The position numbers were made by a program, and so were the translations under genes. Positions 1 through 12,600 of a stretch of 64,000 nucleotides of DNA are shown piece after piece. The stretch's first letter is position 1. The number at the start of each line of letters is the position of its first letter. Source of the stretch: Gordius sp. MW1 (Eukaryota > Nematomorpha > Gordioida > Gordea > Gordiidae); the NCBI GenBank assembly GCA_964036665.1, contig OZ038533.1:9074413-9138412 (forward strand), given 5' to 3'. A model generated the notes under the pieces. It worked only from the letters and a program-made list of their open reading frames with translations. It did not search any database and was not told the DNA's origin.

Positions 1-11
1 TAAGCACTCAC

Positions 12-38
12 GTTGCGATACAACAAACTAATCGCAAC
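12..38. repeat. Dyad within each monomer (GTTGCGA / TCGCAAC)
   Basis: In the first monomer GTTGCGA (12-18) is the exact reverse complement of TCGCAAC (32-38), with a 13-base spacer. The same dyad occurs near the start of almost every monomer in the window. A third related element, GTTG at 47-50, pairs with CAAC at 35-38. Rare copies break an arm, for example at 5508 (gttgtgaaaac), 22028 (gttgggatac), 22717 (gtcgcgatac) and 21338 (aatagcaac). It could be a protein-binding site or form a cruciform. Function is inferred only. Confidence 0.6.
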
Positions 39-171
39 AATAAAACGTTGTCTTTTGTCAAAATGATAGTTCTCGCAGCTTAAAACCTCTTTTCGGAAGT
101 CAATCGAGGATAATAGGATTCTCAAATTGGCTTACTTTTATATATTTTTTCATGCTCTTTCACATAGAATC

Positions 172-220
172 GAAAAAAATAAATATTTTTACCTCAAAAT
201 TTTTACATATTTTTCTTTCA
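172..220. other. A/T-tract cluster inside the monomer
   Basis: Four A or T runs (AAAAAAA, TTTTT, AAAATTTTT, TTTTT) follow each other with centres about 12 bp apart. The cluster is kept in essentially all monomers, although single bases are gained and lost in the tracts (for example ataatt, atatata or agaaat variants). Tracts like these can bend DNA or influence nucleosome placement. The spacing is longer than one helical turn, so strong phased curvature is not certain. Confidence 0.45.
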
Positions 221-3102
221 ACCGTATGCATCCGATGAAAATTGTCGTTTTCAGACGTGGTTTCGATGATAAATAGTAAAAATTTATCAGAATCAGAAAA
301 CTATTACTTTGAAATCATGATCGCATAGTGCATTTTTGAAAAATTAAGCACTCACGTTGCGATACAACAAACTAATCGCAACAATAAAACGTTGTCTTTT
401 GTCAAAATGAAAGTTCTCGCAGCTTAAAACCTCTTTTCGGAAGTCAATCGAGGATAATAGGATTCTCAAATTGGCTTACTTTTATATATTTTTTCATGCT
501 ATTTAACATAGAATTGAAAAAAATAAATATTTTTACCTCAAAATTTTTCACATATTTTTCTTTCAACCGTATGCATCCGATGAAAGTTGTCGTTTTCAGA
601 CGTGGTTTCGATGATAAAAAGTAAAAATTTATCAGAATCAGAAAACTATTACTTTGAAATCATGATCGCATAGTGCGTTTTTGAAAAATTAAGCACTCAC
701 GTTGCGATACAACAAACTAATCGCAACAATAAAACGTTGTCTTTTGTCAAAATGATAGTTCTCGCAGCTTAAAACCTCTTTTCGAAAGTCAATCGAATAT
801 AATAGGATTCTCAAATTGGCTTACTTTTATATATTTTTTCATGCTCTTTCACATAGAATTGAAAAAAATAAATATTTTTACCTCAAAATTTTTCACATAT
901 TTTTCTTTGAACCGTATTCATCCGATGAAAGTTGTCGTTTTCAGACGTGGTTTCTATGATCCCAAGTAAAAATTTATCAGAATCTGAAAACTATTACTTT
1001 GAAATCATAATCGTATAGAGGCATTTTCAAAAATTAAGCACTCACGTTGCGATACAACAAACTAATCGCAACAATAAAACGTTGTCTTTTGTCAAAATGA
1101 TAGTTCTCGCAGCTTAAAACCTCTTTTCGGAAGTCAATCGAGGATAATAGGATTCTCAAATTGGCTTACTTTTATATATTTTTTCATGCTCTTTCACATA
1201 GAATCGAAAAAAATAAATATTTTTACCTCAAAATTTTTACATATTTTTCTTTCAACCGTATGCATCCGATGAAAATTGTCGTTTTCAGACGTGGTTTCGA
1301 TGATAAATAGTAAAAATTTATCAGAATCAGAAAACTATTACTTTGAAATCATGATCGCATAGTGCATTTTTGAAAAATTAAGCACTCACGTTGCGATACA
1401 ACAAACTAATCGCAACAATAAAACGTTGTCTTTTGTCAAAATGAAAGTTCTCGCAGCTTAAAACCTCTTTTCGGAAGTCAATCGAGGATAATAGGATTCT
1501 CAAATTGGCTTACTTTTATATATTTTTTCATGCTATTTAACATAGAATTGAAAAAAATAAATATTTTTACCTCAAAATTTTTCACATATTTTTCTTTCAA
1601 CCGTATGCATCCGATGAAAGTTGTCGTTTTCAGACGTGGTTTCGATGATAAAAAGTAAAAATTTATCAGAATCAGAAAACTATTACTTTGAAATCATGAT
1701 CGCATAGTGCGTTTTTGAAAAATTAAGCACTCACGTTGCGATACAACAAACTAATCGCAACAATAAAACGTTGTCTTTTGTCAAAATGATAGTTCTCGCA
1801 GCTTAAAACCTCTTTTCGAAAGTCAATCGAATATAATAGGATTCTCAAATTGGCTTACTTTTATATATTTTTTCATGCTCTTTCACATAGAATTGAAAAA
1901 AATAAATATTTTTACCTCAAAATTTTTCACATATTTTTCTTTGAACCGTATTCATCCGATGAAAGTTGTCGTTTTCAGACGTGGTTTCTATGATCCCAAG
2001 TAAAAATTTATCAGAATCTGAAAACTATTACTTTGAAATCATAATCGTATAGAGGCATTTTCAAAAATTAAGCACTCACGTTGCGATACAACAAACTAAT
2101 CGCAACAATAAAACGTTGTCTTTTGTCAAAATGATAGTTCTCGCAGCTTAAAACCTCTTTTCGGAAGTCAATCGAGGATAATAGGATTCTCAAATTGGCT
2201 TACTTTTATATATTTTTTCATGCTCTTTCACATAGAATCGAAAAAAATAAATATTTTTACCTCAAAATTTTTACATATTTTTCTTTCAACCGTATGCATC
2301 CGATGAAAATTGTCGTTTTCAGACGTGGTTTCGATGATAAATAGTAAAAATTTATCAGAATCAGAAAACTATTACTTTGAAATCATGATCGCATAGTGCA
2401 TTTTTGAAAAATTAAGCACTCACGTTGCGATACAACAAACTAATCGCAACAATAAAACGTTGTCTTTTGTCAAAATGAAAGTTCTCGCAGCTTAAAACCT
2501 CTTTTCGGAAGTCAATCGAGGATAATAGGATTCTCAAATTGGCTTACTTTTATATATTTTTTCATGCTATTTAACATAGAATTGAAAAAAATAAATATTT
2601 TTACCTCAAAATTTTTCACATATTTTTCTTTCAACCGTATGCATCCGATGAAAGTTGTCGTTTTCAGACGTGGTTTCGATGATAAAAAGTAAAAATTTAT
2701 CAGAATCAGAAAACTATTACTTTGAAATCATGATCGCATAGTGCGTTTTTGAAAAATTAAGCACTCACGTTGCGATACAACAAACTAATCGCAACAATAA
2801 AACGTTGTCTTTTGTCAAAATGATAGTTCTCGCAGCTTAAAACCTCTTTTCGAAAGTCAATCGAATATAATAGGATTCTCAAATTGGCTTACTTTTATAT
2901 ATTTTTTCATGCTCTTTCACATAGAATTGAAAAAAATAAATATTTTTACCTCAAAATTTTTCACATATTTTTCTTTGAACCGTATTCATCCGATGAAAGT
3001 TGTCGTTTTCAGACGTGGTTTCTATGATCCCAAGTAAAAATTTATCAGAATCTGAAAACTATTACTTTGAAATCATAATCGCATAGAGGCATTTTCAAAA
3101 AT

Positions 3103-6100
3103 TAAGCACTCACGTTGCGATACAACAAACTAATCGCAACAATAAAACGTTGTCTTTTGTCAAAATGATAGTTCTCGCAGCTTAAAACCTCTTTTCGGAA
3201 GTCAATCGAGGATAATAGGATTCTCAAATTGGCTTACTTTTATATATTTTTTCATGCTCTTTCACATAGAATCGAAAAAAATAAATAATTTTACCTCAAA
3301 ATTTTTCACATATTTTTCTTTCAACCGTATGCATCCGATGAAAGTTGTCGTTTTCAGACGTGGTTTCGATGATAAAAAGTAAAAATTTATCAGAATCAGA
3401 AAACTATTTGAAATCATGATCGCATAGTGCATTTTTAAAAAATTAAGCACTCACGTTGCGATACAACAAACTAATCGCAACAATAAAACGTTGTCTTTTG
3501 TCAAAATGATAGTTCTCGCAGCTTAAAACCTCTTTTCGGAAGTCAATCGAGGATAATAGGATTCTCAAATTGGCTTACTTTTATATATTTTTTCATGCTC
3601 TTTCACATAGAATCGAAAAAAATAAATATTTTACCTCAAAATTTTTCACATATTTTTCTTTCAACCGTATGCATCCGATGAAAGTTGTCGTTTTTAGACG
3701 TGGTTTCGATGATAAATAGTAAAAATTTATCAGAATCAGAAAACTATTACTTTGAAATCATGATCGCATAGTGCATTTTTAAAAAATTAAGCACTCACGT
3801 TGCGATACAACAAACTAATCGCAACAATAAAACGTTGTCTTTTGTCAAAATGATAGTTCTCGCAGCTTAAAACCTCTTTTCGGAAGTCAATCGAGGATAA
3901 TAGGATTCTCAAATTGGCTTACTTTTATATATTTTTTCATGCTCTTTCACATAGGAAAAAAATATATATTTTTACCTCAAAATTTTTCACATATTTCTCT
4001 TTGAACCGTATTCATCCGATGAAAGTTGTCGTTTTCAGACGTGGTTTCTATGATCCCAAGTAAAAATTTATCAGAATCTGAAAACTATTACTTTGAAATC
4101 ATAATCGCATAGAGGCATTTTCAAAAATTAAGCACTCACGTTGCGATACAACAAACTAATCGCAACAATAAAACGTTGTCTTTTGTCAAAATGATAGTTT
4201 TTTGCAGCTTAAAACCTCTTTTCGGAAGTCAATCGAGGATAATAGGATTCTCAAATTGGCTTACTTTTATATATTTTTTCATGCTCTTTCACATAGAATC
4301 GAAAAAAATAAATATTTTTACCTCAAAATTTTTACATATTTTTCTTTCAACCGTATGCATCCGATGAAAATTGTCGTTTTCAGACGTGGTTTTGAAGATA
4401 AATAGTAAAAATTTATCAGAATCAGAAAACTATTACTTTGAAATCATGATCGCATAGTGCATTTTTGAAAAATTAAGCACTCACGTTGCGATACAACAAA
4501 CTAATCGCAACAATAAAACGTTGTCTTTTGTCAGAATGAAAGTTCTCGCAGCTTAAAACCTCTTTTCGGAAGTCAATCGAGGATAATAGGATTCTCAAAT
4601 TGGCTTACTTTTATATATTTTTTCATGCTCTTTAACATAGAATTGAAAAAAATAAATATTTTTACCTCAAAATTTTTCACATATTTTTCTTTCAACCGTA
4701 TGCATCCGATGAAAGTTGTCGTTTTCAGACGTGGTTTCGATGATAAAAAGTAAAAATTTATCAGAATCAGAAAACTATTACTTTGAAATCATGATCGCAT
4801 AGTGCGTTTTTGAAAAATTAAGCACTCACGTTGCGATACAACAAACTAATCGCAACAATAAAACGTTGTCTTTTGTCAAAATGATAGTTCTCGCAGCTTA
4901 AAACCTCTTTTCGAAAGTCATTCGAATATAATAGGATTCTCAAATTGGCTTACTTTTATATATTTTTTCATGCTCTTTCACATAGAATTGAAAAAAATAA
5001 ATATTTTTACCTCAAAATTTTTCACATATTTTTCTTTGAACCGTATTCATCCGATGAAAGTTGTCGTTTTCAGACGTGGTTTCTATGATCCCAAGTAAAA
5101 ATTTATCAGAATCTGAAAACTATTACTTTGAAATCATAATCGCATAGAGGCATTTTCAAAAATTAAGCACTCACGTTGCGATACAACAAACTAATCGCAA
5201 CAATAAAACGTTGTCTTTTGTCAAAATGATAGTTCTCGCAGCTTAAAACCTCTTTTCGGAAGTCAATCGAGGATAATAGGATTCTCAAATTGGCTTACTT
5301 TTATATATTTTTTCATGCTCTTTCACATAGAATCGAAAAAAATAAATATTTTACCTCAAAATTTTTCACATATTTTTCTTTCAACCGTATGCATCCGATG
5401 AAAGTTGTCGTTTTCAGACGTGGTTTCGATGATAAATAGTAAAAATTTATCAGAATCAGAAAACTATTACTTTGAAATCATGATCGCATAGTGCATTTTT
5501 GAAAAATTAAGCACTCACGTTGTGAAAACAACAAACTAATCGCAACAATAAAACCTTGTCTTTTGTCAAAATGAAAGTTCTCGCAGCTTAAAACCTCTTT
5601 TCGGAAGTCAATCGAGGATAATAGGATTCTCAAATTGGCTTACTTTTATATATTTTTTCATGCTCTTTCACATAGAATCGAAAAAAATAAATATTTTTAC
5701 CTCAAAATTTTTCACATATTTTTCTTTCAACCGTATGCATCCGATGAAAGTTGTCGTTTTCAGACGTGGTTTCGATGATAAAAAGTAAAAATTTATCAGA
5801 ATCAGAAAACTATTACTTTGAAATCATGATCGCATAGTGCGTTTTTGAAAAATTAAGCACTCACGTTGCGATACAACAAACTAATCGCAACAATAAAACG
5901 TTGTCTTTTGTCAAAATGAAAGTTCTCGCAGCTTAAAACCTCTTTTCGGAAGTCAATCGAGGATAATAGGATTCTCAAATTGGCTTACTTTTATATATTT
6001 TTTATGCTCTTTCACATAAAATCGAAAAAAATAAATATTTTTACCTCAAAATTTTTACATATTTTTCTTTAAACCGTATGCATCCGATGAAAATTGTCGT

Positions 6101-9100
6101 TTTCAGACGTGGTTTCGATGATAAATAGTAAAAATTTATCAGAATCAGAAAACTATTACTTTGAAATCATGATCGCATAGTGCATTTTTGAAAAATTAAG
6201 CACTCACGTTGCGATACAACAAACTAATCGCAACAATAAAACGTTGTCTTTTGTCAAAATGAAAGTTCTCGCAACTTAAAACCTCTTTTCGAAAGTCAAT
6301 CGAATATAATAGGATTCTCAAATTGGCTTACTTTTATATATTTTTTCATGCTCTTTCACATAGAATTGAAAAAAATAAATATTTTTACCTCAAAATTTTT
6401 CACATATTTTTCTTTGAACAGTATTCATCCGATGAAAGTTGTCGTTTTCAGACGTGGTTTCTATGATCCCAAGTAAAAATTTATCAGAATCTGAAAACTA
6501 TTACTTTGAAATCATAATCGCATAGAGGCATTTTCAAAAATTAAGCACTCACGTTGCGATACAACAAACTAATCGCAACAATAAAACGTTGTCTTTTGTC
6601 AAAATGAAAGTTCTCGCAGCTTAAAACCTCTTTTCGGAAGTCAATCGAGGATAATAGGATTCTCAAATTTGCTTACTTTTATATATTTTTTCATGCTCTT
6701 TAACATAGAATTGAAAAAAATAAATATTTTTACCTCAAAATTTTTCACATAATTTTCTTTCAACCGTATGCATCCGATGAAAGTTGTCGTTTTCAGACGT
6801 GGTTTCGATGATAAAAAGTAAAAATTTATCAGAATCAGAAAACTATTACTTTGAAATCATGATCGCATAGTGCGTTTTTGAAAAATTAAGCACTCACGTT
6901 GCGATACAACAAACTAATCGCAACAATAAAACGTTGTCTTTTGTCAAAATGATAGTTCTCGCAGCTTAAAACCTCTTTTCGAAAGTCAATCGAGGATAAT
7001 AGGATTCTCAAATTGGCTTACTTTTATATATTTTTTCATGCTCTTTCACATAGAATCAAAAAAAATAAATATTTTTAACTCAAAATTTTTCACATATTTT
7101 TCTTTGAACCGTATTCATCCGATGAAAGTTGTCGTTTTCAGACGTGGTTTCCATGATCCCAAGTAAAAATTTATCAGAATCTAAAAACTATTACTTTGAA
7201 ATCATGATCGCATAGAGCAGTTTTCAAAAATTAAGCACTCACGTTGCGATAGAACAAACTAATCGCAACAATAAATAGTTGTCTTTTGTCAAAATGATAG
7301 TTCTCGCAGCTTAAAACCTCTTTTCGAAAGTCAATCGAATATAATAGGATTCTCAAATTGGCTTACTTTTATATATTTTTTCATGCTCTTTCACATAGAA
7401 TTGAAAAAAATAAATATTTTTACCTCAAAATTTTTCACATATTTTTCTTTGAAAAGTATTCATCCGATGAAAGTTGTCGTTTTCAGACGTGGTTTCTATG
7501 ATCCCAAGTAAAAATTTATCAGAATCTGAAAACTATTACTTTGAAATCTAATCGCATAGAGGCATTTTCAAAAATTAAGCACTCACGTTGCGATACAACA
7601 AACTAATCGCAACAATAAAACGTTGTCTTTTGTCAAAATGATAGTTCTCGCAGCTTAAAACCTCTTTTCGGAAGTCAATCGAGGATAATAGGATTCTCAA
7701 ATTGGCTTACTTTTATATATTTTTTCATGCTCTTTCACATAGAATCGAAAAAAATAAATAATTTTACCTCAAAATTTTTCACATATTTTTCTTTCAACCG
7801 TATGCATCCGTTGAAAGTTGTCGTTTTCAGACGTGGTTACGATGATAAAAAGTAAAAATTTATCAGAATCAGATAACTATTTGAAATCATGATCGCATAG
7901 TGCATTTTTAAAAAATTAAGCACTCACGTTGCGATACAACAAACTAATCGCAACAATAAAACGTTGTCTTTTGTCAAAATGATAGTTCTCGCAGCTTAAA
8001 ACCTCTTTTCGGAAGTCAATCGAGGATAATAGGATTCTCAAATTGGCTTACTTTTATATATTTTTTCATGCTCTTTCACATAGAATCGAAAAAAATAAAT
8101 ATTTTTACCTCAAAATTTTTCACATATTTTTCTTTCAACCGTATGCATCCGATGAAAGTTGTCGTTTTCAGACGTGGTTTCGATGATAAAAAGTAAAAAT
8201 TTATCAGAATCAGAAAACTATTACTTTGAAATCATGATCGCATAGTGCGTTTTTGAAAAATTAAGCACTCACGTTGCGATACAACAAACTAATCGCAACA
8301 ATAAAACGTTGTCTTTTGTCAAAATGAAAGTTCTCGCAGCTTAAAACCTCTTTTCGGAAGTCAATCGAGGATAATAGGATTCTCAAATTGGCTTACTTTT
8401 ATATATTTTTTATGCTCTTTCACATAAAATCGAAAAAAATAAATATTTTAACCTCAAAATTTTTACATATTTTTCTTTAAACCGTATGCATCCGATGAAA
8501 ATTGTCGTTTTCAGACGTGGTTTCGATGATAAATAGTAAAAATTTATCAGAATCAGAAAACTATTACTTTGAAATCATGATCGCATAGTGCATTTTTGAA
8601 AAATTAAGCACTCACGTTGCGATACAACAAACTAATCGCAACAATAAAACGTTGTCTTTTGTCAAAATGAAAGTTCTCGCAACTTAAAACCTCTTTTCGA
8701 AAGTCAATCGAATATAATAGGATTCTCAAATTGGCTTACTTTTATATATTTTTTCATGCTCTTTCACATAGAATTGAAAAAAATAAATATTTTTACCTCA
8801 AAATTTTTCACATATTTTTCTTTGAACAGTATTCATCCGATGAAAGTTGTCGTTTTCAGACGTGGTTTCTATGATCCCAAGTAAAAATTTATCAGAATCT
8901 GAAAACTATTACTTTGAAATCATAATCGCATAGAGGCATTTTCAAAAATTAAGCACTCACGTTGCGATACAACAAACTAATCGCAACAATAAAACGTTGT
9001 CTTTTGTCAAAATGATAGTTCTCGCAGCTTAAAACCTCTTTTCGAAAGTCAATCGAATATAATAGGATTCTCAAATTGGCTTACTTTTATATATTTTTTC

Positions 9101-9639
9101 ATGCTCTTTCACATAGAATTGAAAAAAATAAATATTTTTACCTCAAAATTTTTCACATATTTTTCTTTGAACCGTATGCATCCGATGAAAGTTGTCGTTT
9201 TCAGACGTGGTTTCGATGATAAAAAGTAAAAATTTATCAGAATCAGAAAACTACTACTTTGAAATCATGATCGCATAGTGCATTTTTGAAAAATTAAGCA
9301 CTCACGTTGCGATACAACAAACTAATCGCAACAATAAAACGTTGTCTTTTGTCAAAATGATTGTTCTCGCAGCTTAAAACCTCTTTTCGGAAGTCAATCG
9401 AGGATAATAGGATTCTCAAATTGGCTTACTTTTATATATTTTTTCATGCTCTTTAACATAGAATTGAAAAAAATAAATATTTTTACCTCAAAATTTTTCA
9501 CATATTTTTCTTTCAACCGTATGCATCCGATGAAAATTGTCGTTTTCAGACGTGGTTTCGATGATAAAAAGTAAAAATTTATCAGAATCAGAAAACTATT
9601 ACTTAGAAATCATGATCGCATAGTGCGTTTTTGAAAAAT
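3103..9639 (+). repeat. Mixed satellite monomers with partial HORs
   Basis: Nineteen monomers start at 3103, 3444, 3788, 4129, 4474, 4819, 5164, 5508, 5854, 6197, 6542, 6887, 7232, 7576, 7917, 8262, 8605, 8950 and 9295. Monomers 4129-5163 repeat the A-B-C order of the first 3 kb. Those at 3103 and 7576 are class D, with ataattttacc, a 4-bp deletion giving aactatttgaaatc, and a tttttaaaaaat end. The pair 5854-6541 recurs at 8262-8949 (offset 2408) with the same private variants ttaaaccg, gcaactt and gaacagtattc. No gene is seen. Confidence 0.88.
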
Positions 9640-12600
9640 TAAGCACTCACGTTGTGATACAACAAACTAATCGCAACAATAAAACGTTGTCTTTTGTCAA
9701 AATGATAGTTCTCGCAGCTTAAAACCTCTTTTCGAAAGTCAATCGAATATAATAGGATTCTCAAATTGGCTTACTTTTATATATTTTTTCATGCTCTTTC
9801 ACATAGAATTGAAAAAAATAAATATTTTTACCTCAAAATTTTTCACATATTTTTCTTTGAACCGTATGCATCCGATGAAAGTTGTCGTTTTCAGACGTGG
9901 TTTCGATGATAAAAAGTAAAAATTTATTAGAATCAGAAAACTATTACTTTGAAATCGTGATCGCATAGTGCATTTTTGAAAAATTAAGCACTCACGTTGC
10001 GATACAACAAACTAATCGCAACAATAAAACGTTGTCTTTTGTCAAAATGATAGTTCTCGCAGCTTAAAACCTCTTTTCGGAAGTCAATCGAGGATAATAG
10101 GATTCTCAAATTGGCTTACTTTTATATATTTTTTCATGCTCTTTCACATAGAATCGAAAAAAATAAATATTTTTACCTCAAAATTTTCACATATTTTTCT
10201 TTCAACCGTATGCATCCAATGAAAGTTGTCGTTTTCAGACGTGGTTTCGATGATAAATAGTAAAAATTTATCAGAATCAGAAAACTATTACTTTGAAATC
10301 ATGATCGCATAGTGCATTTTTGAAAAATTAAGCACTCACGTTGCGATACAACAAACTAATCGCAACAATAAAACGTTGTCTTTTGTCAAAATGAAAGTTC
10401 TCGCAGCTTAAAACCTCTTTTCGGAAGTCAATCGAGGATAATAGGATTCTCAAATTGGCTTACTTTTATATATTTTTTATGCTCTTTCACATAAAATCGA
10501 AAAAAATAAATATTTTTACCTCAAAATTTTTACATATTTTTCTTTAAACCGTATGCATCCGATGAAAATTGTCGTTTTCAGACGTGGTTTCGATGATAAA
10601 TAGTAAAAATTTATCAGAATCAGAAAACTATTACTTTGAAATCATGATCGCATAGTGCATTTTTGAAAAATTAAGCACTCACGTTGCGATACAACAAACT
10701 AATCGCAACAATAAAACGTTGTCTTTTGTCAAAATGAAAGTTCTCGCAGCTTAAAACCTCTTTTCGGAAGTCAATCGAGGATAATAGGATTCTCAAATTG
10801 GCTTACTTTTATATATTTTTTCATGCTCTTTAACATAGAATTGAAAAAAATAAATATTTTTACCTCAAAATTTTTCACATATTTTTCTTTCAACCGTATG
10901 CATCCGATGAAAATTGTCGTTTTCAGACGTGGTTTCGATGATAAAAAGTAAAAATTTATCAGAATCAGAAAACTATTACTTTGAAATCATGATCGCATAG
11001 TGCATTTTTGAAAAATTAAGCACTCACGTTGCGATACAACAAACTAATCGCAACAATAAACGTTGTCTTTTGTCAAAATGATAGTTCTCGCAGCTTAAAA
11101 CCTCTTTTCGGAAGTCAATCGAGGATAATAGGATTCTCAAATTGGCTTACTTTTATATATTTTTTCATGCTCTTTCACATAGAATCGAAAAAAATAAATA
11201 TTTTTACCTCAAAATTTTTACATATTTTTCTTTCAACCGTATGCATCCGATGAAAATTGTCGTTTTCAGACGTGGTTTCGATGATAAATAGTAAAAATTT
11301 ATCAGAATCAGAAAACTATTACTTTGAAATCATGATCGCATAGTGCATTTTTGAAAAATTAAGCACTCACGTTGCGATACAACAAACTAATCGCAACAAT
11401 AAAACGTTGTCTTTTGTCAAAATGATAGTTCTCGCAGCTTAAAACCTCTTTTCGGAAGTCAATCGAGGATAATAGGATTCTCAAATTGGCTTACTTTTAT
11501 ATATTTTTTCATGCTCTTTCACATAGAATCGAAAAAAATAAATATTTTTACCTCAAAATTTTTACATATTTTTCTTTCAACCATATGCATCCGATGAAAA
11601 TTGTCGTTTTCAGACGTGGTTTCGATGATAAATAGTAAAAATTTATCAGAATCAGAAAACTATTATTTTGAAATCATGATCGCATAGTGCATTTTTGAAA
11701 AATTAAGCACTCACGTTGCGATACAACAAACTAATCGCAACAATAAAACGTTGTCTTTTGTCAAAATGAAAGTTCTCGCAGCTTAAAACCTCTTTTCGGA
11801 AGTCAATCGAGGATAATAGGATTCTCAAATTGGCTTACTTTTATATATTTTTTATGCTCTTTTACATAAAATCGAAAAAAATAAATATTTTTACCTCAAA
11901 ATTTTTCACATATTTTTCTTTCAACCGTATGCATCCGATGAAAGTTGTCGTTTTCAGACGTGGTTTCGATGATAAAAAGTAAAAATTTATCAGAATCAGA
12001 AAACTATTACTTAGAAATCATGATCGCATAGTGCGTTTTTGAAAAATTAAGCACTCACGTTGCGATACAACAAACTAATCGCAACAATAAAACGTTGTCT
12101 TTTGTCAAAATGATAGTTCTCGCAGCTTAAAACCTCTTTTCGAAAGTCAATCGAATATAATAGGATTCTCAAATTGGCTTACTTTTATATATTTTTTCAT
12201 GCTCTTTCACATAGAATTGAAAAAAATAAATATTTTTACCTCAAAATTTTTCACATATTTTTCTTTGAACCGTATGCATCCGATGAAAGTTGTCGTTTTC
12301 AGACGTGGTTTCGATGATAAAAAGTAAAAATTTATTAGAATCAGAAAACTATTACTTTGAAATCGTGATCGCATAGTGCATTTTTGAAAAATTAAGCACT
12401 CACGTTGCGATACAACAAACTAATCGCAACAATAAAACGTTGTCTTTTGTCAAAATGATAGTTCTCGCAGCTTAAAACCTCTTTTCGGAAGTCAATCGAG
12501 GATAATAGGATTCTCAAATTGGCTTACTTTTATATATTTTTTCATGCTCTTTCACATAGAATCGAAAAAAATAAATATTTTTACCTCAAAATTTTCACAT

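Larger units (their letters stand above)
1..3102 (+). repeat. Trimeric HOR (A-B-C, 1034 bp), three copies
   Basis: Monomers start at 1, 345, 690 / 1035, 1379, 1724 / 2069, 2413, 2758. Class A has gaaaattgtcg and gataaatag. Class B has gaaagttctc, ctatttaacatagaattg and a gtgcgttttt end. Class C has tcgaaagtc, cgaatataat, gaaccgtattc, ctatgatcccaag and an agaggcattttc end. The three 1034-bp units look identical apart from one base seen by eye near the end of class C (aatcgtatag in units 1 and 2, aatcgcatag in unit 3). A further A-B-C run occurs at 4129-5163. The array evidently continues to the left of the window. Confidence 0.93.

Noticed and set aside
108..126. CENP-B box in the monomer
   Set aside because: The segment tttcggaagtcaatcgagg starts with TTCG but lacks the required A and CGGG positions of the canonical box, and no other part of the monomer fits.
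3262..3450. 62-64-codon minus-strand ORFs in class D monomers
   Set aside because: They exist only where the 4-bp deletion at aactatttgaaatc joins frames in class D. They are shadows of the repeat, with no recognised domain.
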